From: a virus
IMG/VR virus record: IMGVR_UViG_3300032242_003075
Location: 25,883-89,882 of that record
Length of the DNA stretch: 64,000 nucleotides
Reading direction: 5' to 3' (one strand)
Shown: piece after piece, positions 49,051 to 57,172 of the stretch
Layout: every line of letters begins with the position of its first letter
Position numbering within the stretch: the first letter of the stretch is position 1
Made by a program: the position numbers and the translations under genes
The notes under the pieces: generated by a model
What the model was told of the DNA's origin: nothing
The model's input: the letters and a program-made list of their open reading frames with translations, nothing else
Database searches by the model: none

Positions 49051-49547
49051 TTACTTGATCTGACCTTTTTAGCTAGGTCCTTGTCCGCCTTTCCCCAAGT
49101 TCCGCTGGACTTTGTGACGAACGAATTCACCCTTGCATGAGCCCAAGCCGTTTGGCTCTGTCCTGGCCTGTGTCCTGTTTTCCAGGCAGCCATTCCTCGA
49201 TTGAACACCTGCTTTAGAATTCCAAATGGAATGTTGTACTTTTTAGCCTTTTTCCTTAATGACTCATCTGCTGAGCTTGACTCATTTAGCCTAGTCCAGT
49301 CAGCGAAGCTGTACACCTGATTCTCACTCATTTCAGAGTTCACCTGTTTGGTGTATGAACTTTTGACTTTAGAACCTTTGAACTTTCCATCTTTCCCCAA
49401 GTCACCTGGCATTGGTTTATAAGCATTGGGCTCAGAGTCACTCATTTTTGCTTGATGTTTCATTTGGCTCTGCTTTTTATCCTTTTGGTCTTTGCTTAGG
49501 CCTTTAAAATAGGGGCCTGATCTGCCGGTTACCTTTGCTTCTTTCAT
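49047..49547 (-). CDS. DUF5824-like phage protein preceded by a cleavage motif (166 aa)
   Basis: The N-terminal 80 residues are basic and disordered (Lys/Ser/Gln-rich). Then comes YSFADWTRLNESSSADESLR, a full F-x-x-W...L-N-E/S site with a predicted cut after Glu89. The C-terminal domain KYNIPFGILKQVFNRGMAAW, KTGHRPGQSQTAWAHARVNS and TWGKADKDLAKKVR matches a widespread phage domain of unknown function that I recall as DUF5824. The layout (disordered leader, site, domain) suggests the domain is released in the capsid. The stop overlaps the next gene by 4 bases. Confidence 0.7.
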   Translation of the reverse strand: MKEAKVTGRSGPYFKGLSKDQKDKKQSQMKHQAKMSDSEPNAYKPMPGDLGKDGKFKGSKVKSSYTKQVNSEMSENQVYSFADWTRLNESSSADESLRKKAKKYNIPFGILKQVFNRGMAAWKTGHRPGQSQTAWAHARVNSFVTKSSGTWGKADKDLAKKVRSSK

Positions 49548-49558
49548 TCTAAAGCTTT

Positions 49559-49846
49559 TTATTTTTTACTTAATTTTCTTTTTACTGCAGCTCTGACCTT
49601 TTCCATTTTACTAGCGTAACTTGGATTTGAATTTCGGTTAAACACGATTTGCTGGTTTAAACTGCCTGTGATCTTTCGCATATCACCGCCTCTCGTTCTA
49701 ATTAACCAATCAGCAAGAGCATTTATGCCAAGCTTTTTAAATTTGCCATGTGCGTCTGGTGAATTAGAATCATGCCAGTCAGGCGATCCTTCGGTCTTTT
49801 TCTTTTCAGAGACGTCGTATTGTTGGTAAGTCTTTAAGTACTTCAT
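49559..49846 (-). CDS. Small basic packaged-type protein with targeting peptide (95 aa)
   Basis: The N-terminus MKYLKTYQQYDVSEKKKTEG fits Y-x-x-Y...V-S-E with a cut predicted after Glu14. The rest, INALADWLIRTRGGDMRKIT, SLNQQIVFNRNSNPSYASKM and EKVRAAVKRKLSKK, is a compact basic domain seen in other phages as a conserved small protein, as far as I recognise it. It is likely nucleic-acid binding from its charge. It is adjacent to the DUF5824-like gene. Confidence 0.7.
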   Translation of the reverse strand: MKYLKTYQQYDVSEKKKTEGSPDWHDSNSPDAHGKFKKLGINALADWLIRTRGGDMRKITGSLNQQIVFNRNSNPSYASKMEKVRAAVKRKLSKK

Positions 49847-49847
49847 T

Positions 49848-50819
49848 TTACCAGAATCCTGGATAAGTTTTACCTCCCCATAGGTGAGCGTATCGATTTA
49901 TTCTGCAGGCCCAATAGCCAGCGGTCAATTTATCGTTTTTAAGATGACACTGATGCCTTGCTGCAAAGCTTTTTCTTGCCTTTGGGTCGCTGACCTTTGC
50001 TGTGAGTCCGCCGTGCACATCGCCGAATGCAATTTTTTTTACCTTTTTCGTCTTTGGGTTCATCACGTAAACATGATACTTCTTTTCTCCTCCCCTCATG
50101 GGCTTTCCAAGTTCAACAGTCTTATCATGATATTCTGCCTCAAACAGGAAGTCCAACGGTACGGTTTCACCAGAGTATTCACCAAATCGACCCAAATCAG
50201 TTTCTTCGAATAAGCGTTTATCGATTCCTTCCAGCAAAAGTTCTCCACTGTCAAATCTTTTTCTGGCTTCAAGTAACAGATCAAGGTGAGATTTGCTAGC
50301 TGGTCGATACACCGACTCGGCTATAGATAGTCCCTCATTAATGTGATACTTTAAACTTTCGGACATTGGGTCCAAGCTACGATCCGGAATTCTATCCCAT
50401 ACCTTTTGATTGTTCATTCCATTTCCCCTAGCTATTTGAGTTTCCAGGGCCATGTCCTTAAGGAAGATTAAGGCTAGTTCAACGTTTCCTTCGTCCATTT
50501 CGGATTGTACTATGTCAGCTGCACTATCCGTTAGCTTAACTCGATACACCACCGCCCATCTTTGTGCATTGTACTTGCACCTAATTTGCATCATGTTGAG
50601 ATATCCGCCGTACTCCTTTTTAATCGGATCTATTTGTCCAGTATCAGTAGTTAGTCCCATTCTATTGAGTCGATCTATCTGTTCGGATCTAGTTAGGTCA
50701 GGTTCCTTTATGAATGATTCAAGACCATCGCATGCAGCTATTCCGTAATACCAGCTTGTTGGTTCTTCGCCCCTTCTGGATTCGTTAAATTGAGTAAATT
50801 TTAGTACGTGACTCATCAC
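49848..50819 (-). CDS. Modular packaged-type protein with two candidate cleavage sites (323 aa)
   Basis: The N-terminus MMSHVLKFTQFNESRRGEEP has F-x-x-F-N-E/S with a predicted cut after Glu13. SEQIDRLNRMGLTTDTGQ carries the R-L-x-R-M-G-L motif. A second possible site, PLDFLFEAEYHDK, precedes a C-terminal domain: KKYHVYVMNPKTKKVKKIAF, GLTAKVSDPKARKSFAARHQ, CHLKNDKLTAGYWACRINRY. That domain recurs in phage proteins of unknown function. Two processing sites would yield a middle and a C-terminal fragment. Enzyme function is unknown. Confidence 0.7.
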   Translation of the reverse strand: MMSHVLKFTQFNESRRGEEPTSWYYGIAACDGLESFIKEPDLTRSEQIDRLNRMGLTTDTGQIDPIKKEYGGYLNMMQIRCKYNAQRWAVVYRVKLTDSAADIVQSEMDEGNVELALIFLKDMALETQIARGNGMNNQKVWDRIPDRSLDPMSESLKYHINEGLSIAESVYRPASKSHLDLLLEARKRFDSGELLLEGIDKRLFEETDLGRFGEYSGETVPLDFLFEAEYHDKTVELGKPMRGGEKKYHVYVMNPKTKKVKKIAFGDVHGGLTAKVSDPKARKSFAARHQCHLKNDKLTAGYWACRINRYAHLWGGKTYPGFW

Positions 50820-50825
50820 TTTTAG

Positions 50826-51248
50826 TTAATTAAGTTTCTCCAAGGATCCACCGCACTTACATTTTCTATCCTCAGCAACGTCCTGTTGTCTGTAAGCGGT
50901 TCCGCATTTATTGCACTTATGATTCATTCCAGCTTCATAAATCGGATTCTCGGTCATTTCTCCAATTAAGAAATTTGCAACTTCCTCGACATCATCCTTT
51001 GACGTTGCTATGTGGTCTACCGCCCAGTTATGACCGTTTCGTAGAAGCTCGTCCACCTTTTTTGGATCCATTTTTAACACAATTCCGGTTAGTCTATGTA
51101 TTGTTTCAAGATCTCCAAAAAACATGTAGTTCTCAACTCGGTGATGATCTTCATGTCTGATTCCCGGTTCTTGCATTTGCATTTCTTGATCGGTGATTGA
51201 TTCTTCATGATGATTCATGAAATTTTCAAATGTTTTAATTAATTGCAT
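50826..51248 (-). CDS. Zinc-ribbon protein with targeting-like N-terminus (140 aa)
   Basis: MQLIKTFENFMNHHEESITD starts with the F-x-x-F pattern but lacks a perfect L-x-E. A middle part, FGDLETIHRLTGIVLKMDPK, GHNWAVDHIATSKDDVEEVA, resembles a conserved phage family. The C-terminus is a zinc ribbon (HKCNKCGTAY and RKCKCGGSLEKLN, four Cys in two pairs). Zinc ribbons often bind nucleic acid or proteins. Its role is unknown; neighbours share the same N-terminal signal. Confidence 0.7.
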   Translation of the reverse strand: MQLIKTFENFMNHHEESITDQEMQMQEPGIRHEDHHRVENYMFFGDLETIHRLTGIVLKMDPKKVDELLRNGHNWAVDHIATSKDDVEEVANFLIGEMTENPIYEAGMNHKCNKCGTAYRQQDVAEDRKCKCGGSLEKLN

Positions 51249-51256
51249 CTCTATTA

Positions 51257-52813
51257 TTATTTTATTTTTTGTTCCCTTACGAAGTCCATGAAACCTAGGA
51301 CCGCTGATTTTTTCTTTTTCTTGCCAAATGATCCAATTGATGAGAATTTATCACCTGAACCCAAGGTCGTTGCTGTCGGCGGAGTGATTGGGCCCATTGA
51401 TCCAATCGATCCAGGCGATTGCATGCTTGCTCCTGGTGAAACGCTTGCTGATGATCCTCCCATGTCTTCCGACACCAGAGTTGACTTTGGTTTGTCCACT
51501 ATTGAAGTGTCCATAATGAACATTCTTGAAATTGCATCAGCTTTCATCTCTCCCTCTCTGCCTCCAATCAACTTACCTATTGCCATTGCCGTCGAGTTTA
51601 AAGTTTTTGAGTACAGTTTATTTAGGTGCTCACCTGTTCTAGCGAATGCCTGTTCCTCCGGTGTTGTCGGAGCGGAACCTGCCCCAATTAAAAGACTTAG
51701 AACTTCCTGTGCAGCTTTTCTGAACTTCATGATTCTTGAATCGTCGGCTATCTGTTTTCCGGTTACCGGTAGAGCAGTTCGTTGATACAGAGGCAGCTTC
51801 TTTTTAAAATCATAGTGAATTCCTTTGAACTTAGCCGTGTCGAACTGTGAACTTTTGATTCTAGCTATTAATTCTTCCTGGATCTTGTCCACTAATTTAT
51901 ACAAGTATGCCTTACCCTCAGCTGAAATTTCCGGATATGTGTTAATGCTCGTTCTGATCGAATCGGCCTCGTTTCTGACGTCCTTTTCGTTGGTCCATGG
52001 GGTGTATTGAAATTCAAAGATACGTTTCATTAGGGCTGCAACATTCGGACTTATCATGATGCCGCTTCTAATGTCCTGAGTTCTTTCCTTTCCAAGTTCC
52101 CTTTCGACCTGAGCCGTGTAGAACGTATCGACAGAGTCGATCGCTTCCTTAAAATCATCACCGTAATTTGAGGTGATCTCGCTTGAATTCTGTATTTCCG
52201 AGAACAGATCCTCAGCCGCAGCTTCCTTGTTCTCCTGAGTATCAGCTTTTTGAAAATCTTCGAACGCTGATTTTACGTTCTCCGAAGCCATTTTGACCGG
52301 TAAAGCCCTAGACCGTATGAGCTCGTCCTTGACCCTCTTAATTTCTCTTAGTATTTCATCGGTGATCGGCTCGTTTGATGTTGACTTTAAAGTTTCGTAA
52401 ATTTGATCAAGTACTTCAAGCCTGGCCGCGATCATGATGATCTTATCCTGAATCGCATTAATCCTGGCCGAATTGCTCGGCTTCTTCTTAAACTCTTCCC
52501 TTAGTTGGGCCTCGTACGATTTAAACCTCTCAGTTAAGTACTTAAAGTAATTGGTAATTGCGATTTTTATCTTTGGGTTAATGAATACTCTGGTGAAAAT
52601 CGGGTCCTTTAACTTTTGGGTTAAATCGTCCTTGTCCAAGCTTAATAACCAGTCAAATATTTGGTCAAGTTTTTCGTAATCGCCGGTCTCATCGCTTGAT
52701 CCTCCGTTTTCAACGTGTGAGATGATCTCTCCAAGACCATCGCCTATCTGAATCAGATCGGTCTCTAGGATCAAATTCTGTATTTCTTGTAGTTTTTTAA
52801 CCTTTAAAAACAT
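51257..52813 (-). CDS. Long helical protein, probable virion component (518 aa)
   Basis: It is mostly alpha-helical and charged with coiled-coil stretches (YLTERFKSYEAQLREEFKKK, LREIKRVKDELIRSRALPVK). From about residue 435 it changes to a Ser/Gly/Pro-rich disordered tail, then a basic patch (GKKKKKSA), and ends VLGFMDFVREQKIK. That ending resembles the targeting peptide (F-x-x-F-V-x-E) but at the C-terminus. No family is recognised. It is translationally linked to the 60-aa gene upstream (TAACATG). Confidence 0.7.
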   Translation of the reverse strand: MFLKVKKLQEIQNLILETDLIQIGDGLGEIISHVENGGSSDETGDYEKLDQIFDWLLSLDKDDLTQKLKDPIFTRVFINPKIKIAITNYFKYLTERFKSYEAQLREEFKKKPSNSARINAIQDKIIMIAARLEVLDQIYETLKSTSNEPITDEILREIKRVKDELIRSRALPVKMASENVKSAFEDFQKADTQENKEAAAEDLFSEIQNSSEITSNYGDDFKEAIDSVDTFYTAQVERELGKERTQDIRSGIMISPNVAALMKRIFEFQYTPWTNEKDVRNEADSIRTSINTYPEISAEGKAYLYKLVDKIQEELIARIKSSQFDTAKFKGIHYDFKKKLPLYQRTALPVTGKQIADDSRIMKFRKAAQEVLSLLIGAGSAPTTPEEQAFARTGEHLNKLYSKTLNSTAMAIGKLIGGREGEMKADAISRMFIMDTSIVDKPKSTLVSEDMGGSSASVSPGASMQSPGSIGSMGPITPPTATTLGSGDKFSSIGSFGKKKKKSAVLGFMDFVREQKIK

Positions 52814-52814
52814 G

Positions 52815-52997
52815 TTACGATTTGCGAAATTTTTGTCGTTTTTGCCATTCCGAAAATGGCGTTACCCAAAAATTTCTTTCAATATTTTTCTGCAAGAAAT
52901 CGTATACATCATTTCCGGCCGGATGTTGGCGTACAGCGTTCTTAAGTGGTTCCTTGCCTTTGCTATAATTCTCTATGTTCTTGTTGCTTTTTTCCAT
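52815..52997 (-). CDS. Small basic protein (60 aa), first gene of a late unit
   Basis: The frame MEKSNKNIENYSKGKEPLKN ... QKRQKFRKS is preceded by a late-type promoter with an ATG six bases beyond it, and its stop is one base from the next gene's ATG. An overlapping frame on the other strand (52812-53063) has no such signals. The product is Lys/Arg/Asn-rich with PFSEWQKRQK near the end. Function unknown. Confidence 0.6.
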   Translation of the reverse strand: MEKSNKNIENYSKGKEPLKNAVRQHPAGNDVYDFLQKNIERNFWVTPFSEWQKRQKFRKS

Positions 52998-53002
52998 CTA
53001 AA

Positions 53003-53012
53003 TTATTTATTC
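53003..53012 (-). promoter_or_regulatory. Late-type promoter, leftward accessory/virion unit
   Basis: The minus strand reads GAATAAATAA just upstream of the ATG at 52997. The short spacing leaves almost no leader for the 60-aa gene, so its main target may be the 518-aa gene. Confidence 0.5.
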
Positions 53013-53099
53013 ATGAGTGGATCTCTCTGTTTGGCTACCAATTTAAAACTTTATTGTTCTTAGCAAATATAATTAAATAGTATTAAACTCATTAACTTA

Positions 53100-54671
53100 G
53101 TGAAATTTGAAGATATAGGTCAAGACGAAACCTCCCACATATCCCAAGTGTATTGGAATAAACAGTTAACGTGGGACCACCGGTTAAAGATTCTTAGTGA
53201 GTATTTAGGTAAATCAGAACGAACCGTTACTAAGTGGCTGGCTAAACTCGGAATCACCGAGAGTTCTGCTCCAGAATCTCCTCAGCTGGTTAAAGCTCGA
53301 GAAAAGAAGTTCAATAAAAAGCGCAAGCGATTCCTAATCACATGGTGTCAAAATGATACGCCGGTTCATGAACCTTTCATTTGTAACCTTGAGAAATACG
53401 CTGAATCGATAGACGCTGACATTCATGTAATTGCTGGAAGGTACCGAAACCCGACTTCAATATTTACGGATAAGAACTACGAGACTTGGGACGACAGAAT
53501 CTTGGATTACCTGGACGCTAATCGGCATGAAGTTCATAAGCACATGTGGATCATGTCGGACGTTAAGATTCAGCCAACCGCTACCAATCCAATGAGCGGC
53601 CTACAGGGAATGAGCGGACTAAATTCATGCGTGTTCGGTTCGCCAAAGGTTCACCTAGAAATGATTCCAGTTCTTGAGGATACCTTACCTAAGATGATGT
53701 TAACCACCGGTGCATGCACTCCAAAGAATTACACGGATTCAAAGGCCGGTAAAAAGGGAGAATTTCATCACACAATAGGATTCGTCATCGTTGAGATTAA
53801 GGATTCCAACGTATTTTTCGCTCGACAGGTCACAGCCACCGATGATGGTAACTTCACGGATCTTTACAATAAGGTCGAATACGATCCGTTAACCAATATC
53901 AGCTCTGTAACTCGAGTTAAAACGTTAGCTGCTGCAGTTCTTGGAGACATTCATTACGGACAACACGACGAAAGAGTCATAGATAGGACTCTAGAGCTAT
54001 TCGACAAGGTTAAGCCCGATCACGTTATCCTACATGATGTGTTTGACGGACTGTCAATAAATCACCATGAGACAAAGGATCCTTTTATACAGTACCAGCG
54101 TGAGGTTGACGGCACTAATTCTTTAAAAAGAGAAATTAACGAGATGCTAACCGGTCTGGATAAATTTAAGGGATATAACGTCACAGTTGTGAGAAGCAAT
54201 CACGATGATTTCTTGGACAGGTGGTTAAAGTTAACCGACTGGCGAAAGGCATCAACCTTAAAGAATTCCCTAGAATACATGGAATACGCATCCCTACTAC
54301 TTAGGGGAGTTGCACCAAACGGAGTCATACCGTATCTAATCAATCAGAAATTTCCAAAGTTTAGGACCTTGGGTAGAAGCGATAGCTTTGTCGTTAAGGG
54401 TTGGGAACTTGCCCAACATGGAGACATTGGAGCAAACGGCTCAAGGGGATCATTATTACAATTTAGGACCCTGAATACCAAGATAATAGTCGCACATTAT
54501 CATTCTCCAGGTCGTAAGGACGGAGCATTAGCGGTTGGAACCTCCACCAAGCTAAGGGTTAATTACAACATCGGCCCCAGTAGTTGGTTACAGTCTCACG
54601 TGATAATTCATCAGGACGGAAAGGCCCAGCACATAAATTTTATCAAGGGCGAATTCACAACTCTCACATAA
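53100..54671 (+). CDS. Metallophosphoesterase with N-terminal HTH, phage T5 A1-like
   Basis: The 523-aa product starts at GTG. Residues 20-55 (WDHRLKILSEYLGKSERTVT, KWLAKLG) read as a helix-turn-helix. A phosphoesterase core follows from about residue 280: AAVLGDIHYGQHDERVIDRT, VILHDVFDGLSINHHETKD, TVVRSNHDDFLDRWL, and LAQHGDIGANGSRG, with IIVAHYHSPGR near the end. The D-x-H, GNHD-like SNHDD and H-x-H pattern indicates a two-metal site. It resembles the A1 protein of T5-like phages, linked to host DNA breakdown. Alone on its strand between two terminator/promoter regions. The exact substrate is unknown. Confidence 0.7.
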   Translation: MKFEDIGQDETSHISQVYWNKQLTWDHRLKILSEYLGKSERTVTKWLAKLGITESSAPESPQLVKAREKKFNKKRKRFLITWCQNDTPVHEPFICNLEKYAESIDADIHVIAGRYRNPTSIFTDKNYETWDDRILDYLDANRHEVHKHMWIMSDVKIQPTATNPMSGLQGMSGLNSCVFGSPKVHLEMIPVLEDTLPKMMLTTGACTPKNYTDSKAGKKGEFHHTIGFVIVEIKDSNVFFARQVTATDDGNFTDLYNKVEYDPLTNISSVTRVKTLAAAVLGDIHYGQHDERVIDRTLELFDKVKPDHVILHDVFDGLSINHHETKDPFIQYQREVDGTNSLKREINEMLTGLDKFKGYNVTVVRSNHDDFLDRWLKLTDWRKASTLKNSLEYMEYASLLLRGVAPNGVIPYLINQKFPKFRTLGRSDSFVVKGWELAQHGDIGANGSRGSLLQFRTLNTKIIVAHYHSPGRKDGALAVGTSTKLRVNYNIGPSSWLQSHVIIHQDGKAQHINFIKGEFTTLT

Positions 54672-54697
54672 AAAAAGCTCCTTATGGAGCTTTTTTT
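54671..54697. terminator. Bidirectional terminator
   Basis: AAAAAAGCTCC-TTAT-GGAGCTTTTTT separates the convergent metallophosphoesterase and ligase/adenylyltransferase units. It overlaps the end of the latter gene by two bases. Confidence 0.92.
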
Positions 54698-56558
54698 ATG
54701 GTTCAACCTGGATGTTAGGCTTTGGCCTTTCCGGCTCTGGCTTGTCCAGGATAATTGATTCATTGATTATGCCTTCTCCCAACGACTCAGTTAGATCCTT
54801 ATTTAGATTATAGAATTCCGAATGCATTTGCACCGGGGTGAATTGCTTATAGGTTCCAAAATCCTTTTTTTGGATTGATGATAGTATGGTGTCTCCCGTT
54901 GAGCTGGTAGGTACCTCAATTAGTTTTGTGCCTCGCTTGATGTTTAGGTTACGCGACCTTTTTCTGGCAAGCTCAAGTTGCAGGGCCAGATCCCTGATTC
55001 TGCTAGGTTCCGCTGCTATCGTTGACGGTTCAAAGTTAGGCTTTATTGCCTTAAGTATTGTTTCTATGTTACCGTCATCGATCATTACGTGTCCAGCAAT
55101 CGATTGAGAATCGCTTGCTGTTATTTTATTCAGAACATTGTTCATGGTCTCCGTTTTGAACGGATACATCTTGCTGGTTTTTCCTGGATGAATGCACACC
55201 AATAAAGTAGGTAGACCTGTCTTTTCGGATAGGCGCTTTGCGTTCTTTATGTGACCGTTATGAATTGGCTGAAATTCCGAAAGTAATAAATTTACCTTTT
55301 TTACCTTACGGGCTTCATCCGCACCAACGTCATAAGTTTCAAAATATCCAGGTTCCCTATCGTCCCCAACAAACTCATTAAAGCTTGGAAAGTAATTTTC
55401 AAACACTCGATCATCTGCTACTGCTGCATAAAGCCTCTGAATTTGGTTAACCAGATTAACCTTCATCGAGTCGGTGAATAATTGAGAATTAACCTTCACC
55501 TTTTTCTTTCTGAAAACGTTAATGAATATTCTGTATATTTCCTTATAGTTTGAATTTGCTCTAATCAAGTCAATCACCATTGGATCTGTTATTAGGTCCT
55601 GGTTAACGTCGAATTCCGGCTGTTTTAGGAATTCAGGAACCTGAATCTCCAGGTCGTTGTACTTATCTCCGTAATCATGAATGAATTCGACGAATAGGTG
55701 ATTCAGCAAGGAAATGAATCTTTCCTCCTGATTCTCCCCAGTTACGGTAAAGCTTCTAAGTTGGGAGTTTCGGTAACTTTCAATGAAGTTCATTAGGTCA
55801 ATCACGATTATCCAAATGTAATCATCGCTACGCTTAATGGGTCCGTTAATCGATACGTGCTTGGCCGCATCGTAGAAAACTGGATCGACTAGCTTGGCAA
55901 GTATCAAATTATCCTCCATTCCAGGATCGTCGGTGAACCTAAATACAATCTCCTCAATCTCCCTGTCATCCGGCGAATTAATTTCCTCGGTCAGAGTTGG
56001 ATTGAGCACGGACATGATGTGTTTCGTGAATGACTGGGTCTTAAATCTTTCGACTAAGTTTTGAAGAGGTGTGAATACGAATTCCTGAATTTTTACCTTT
56101 TGATCGTCTGTCAACTTACCCTGAAATAGGATGTTTGGTGGATTAACCTGAAGCAATTCTGCCCATTTATTAAGTTCGTCACGTTCGTGAATCATTTTAA
56201 CAGCCTGAAAATTTTCGTCCAATACCTTAATGTGAGTTAAGGTTATTGGATTGCTTCGGCCAGGTCGATAGTCCATTCCGAAAACGTAATTCTCGGGGAC
56301 CTGTGATATTACAGTAGGTTCAATATTCTCAAAATGTCGTATACCTTGCTCATAGTATCCACTAAGAACGCGGTCGATGTAACCGATCTTACTGTCCTTT
56401 TTAAAGAGGTTAAACTTATTTTCCTTTTCGTCCCTTTTCGCGCCAAAGAATGCGCCATCGCTCTTTTCATTGATGATAACTGACTTATTTAAAATGTTTT
56501 CTAAAAAATCCTTTCCACGTTTTTCGTAAACGTCTCTTAAATGCGATAGCCCTGCCAT
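54696..56558 (-). CDS. RNA-ligase-like nucleotidyltransferase fused to NMN-adenylyltransferase-like domain
   Basis: The 620-aa protein has an N-terminal covalent nucleotidyltransferase pattern: VIINEKSDGAFFGAKR (motif I, K-x-D-G, Lys near residue 36), NYVFGMDYRPGR (motif III), EIEEIVFRFTDD (motif IV-like, Gly replaced by Glu) and LILAKLVDPVF (motif V-like). After a helical middle comes a cytidylyltransferase/NMNAT domain at about 418-570: NLLLSEFQPIHNGHIKNAKR (H-x-G-H), TLLVCIHPGKTSK, and TSSTGDTILSSI. The C-terminus has I-I-N-E-S, the prohead-cleavage tetrapeptide. Ligation or capping using NAD-type cofactors is inferred. It is the last gene of a kinase-phosphatase-ligase set. Confidence 0.72.
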   Translation of the reverse strand: MAGLSHLRDVYEKRGKDFLENILNKSVIINEKSDGAFFGAKRDEKENKFNLFKKDSKIGYIDRVLSGYYEQGIRHFENIEPTVISQVPENYVFGMDYRPGRSNPITLTHIKVLDENFQAVKMIHERDELNKWAELLQVNPPNILFQGKLTDDQKVKIQEFVFTPLQNLVERFKTQSFTKHIMSVLNPTLTEEINSPDDREIEEIVFRFTDDPGMEDNLILAKLVDPVFYDAAKHVSINGPIKRSDDYIWIIVIDLMNFIESYRNSQLRSFTVTGENQEERFISLLNHLFVEFIHDYGDKYNDLEIQVPEFLKQPEFDVNQDLITDPMVIDLIRANSNYKEIYRIFINVFRKKKVKVNSQLFTDSMKVNLVNQIQRLYAAVADDRVFENYFPSFNEFVGDDREPGYFETYDVGADEARKVKKVNLLLSEFQPIHNGHIKNAKRLSEKTGLPTLLVCIHPGKTSKMYPFKTETMNNVLNKITASDSQSIAGHVMIDDGNIETILKAIKPNFEPSTIAAEPSRIRDLALQLELARKRSRNLNIKRGTKLIEVPTSSTGDTILSSIQKKDFGTYKQFTPVQMHSEFYNLNKDLTESLGEGIINESIILDKPEPERPKPNIQVEP

Positions 56559-56563
56559 GTTGT

Positions 56564-57172
56564 TTATTTATTAGGCTTAATTCCCAATAGCTTGTAGCAC
56601 TCGTGATTAAACGAGGCCACCGAGGATTCATCGAATTGATTAATCACCCTTCCGATTAAGTTATTTTTAGACGAGTTAGCTAATTCAGTTGATCCCAACT
56701 CGGCCAATTGAGTCATTATTGAAAGCTCCTCGCTGGTCGAATGAGCTGCATCCCATAGGTCCTTTGACCTGATCAAGTCGTCCGTTTGTCCATTGACTGA
56801 AACTAGTAAGGTCCTGTAATTTGAGAATAAGTCAGACCCTAATAGGTTCAGGTATTCTGATCGAGCTACATCATCGGTCAATCGATTTCTTAGTATTGCC
56901 CAGGTGTAAGCTGATAGAATTGCTCTATCAAATATCCAAATCTTGTCCCTGTATTCCGGCCTAAGATTCATTTCCATGATGGTCATGATGTTTCCAAGGC
57001 TGTAATAGTGTAAGGCTGGCGTTCGATCAAGGCTCTGAAGGCCCAAAGATTTGACGCGATCAGCAAAGTAAAATTTATAGTACTCAACCCTTGGATCATT
57101 ACATTCCTCAAGGAACTTGTTTATTAAAAAGGTCTTACCTGATCCCCTAGGCCCCTCTATTTGTAGTATCAT
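56564..57172 (-). CDS. P-loop nucleoside/nucleotide or polynucleotide kinase
   Basis: The 202-aa product has Walker A LQIEGPRGSGKTFLINKF at the very start and WIFDRAILSAYTWAILRNRL near residue 80. The D-R-x-x-x-S-A-Y pattern is typical of thymidylate and deoxynucleoside kinases. A lid-like basic part is not obvious. It could phosphorylate a nucleotide, or in this context the 5' end of RNA or DNA. Its start overlaps the HAD phosphatase stop by 4 bases (ATGA), and it lies 5 bases before the ligase fusion, so the three are translated together. Confidence 0.72.
   Translation of the reverse strand: MILQIEGPRGSGKTFLINKFLEECNDPRVEYYKFYFADRVKSLGLQSLDRTPALHYYSLGNIMTIMEMNLRPEYRDKIWIFDRAILSAYTWAILRNRLTDDVARSEYLNLLGSDLFSNYRTLLVSVNGQTDDLIRSKDLWDAAHSTSEELSIMTQLAELGSTELANSSKNNLIGRVINQFDESSVASFNHECYKLLGIKPNK

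Noticed and set aside
52812-53063. 83-aa open frame on the plus strand
   Set aside because: It overlaps the minus-strand 60-aa gene, which has a late-type promoter and a stop coupled to the next ATG; the plus frame has neither.
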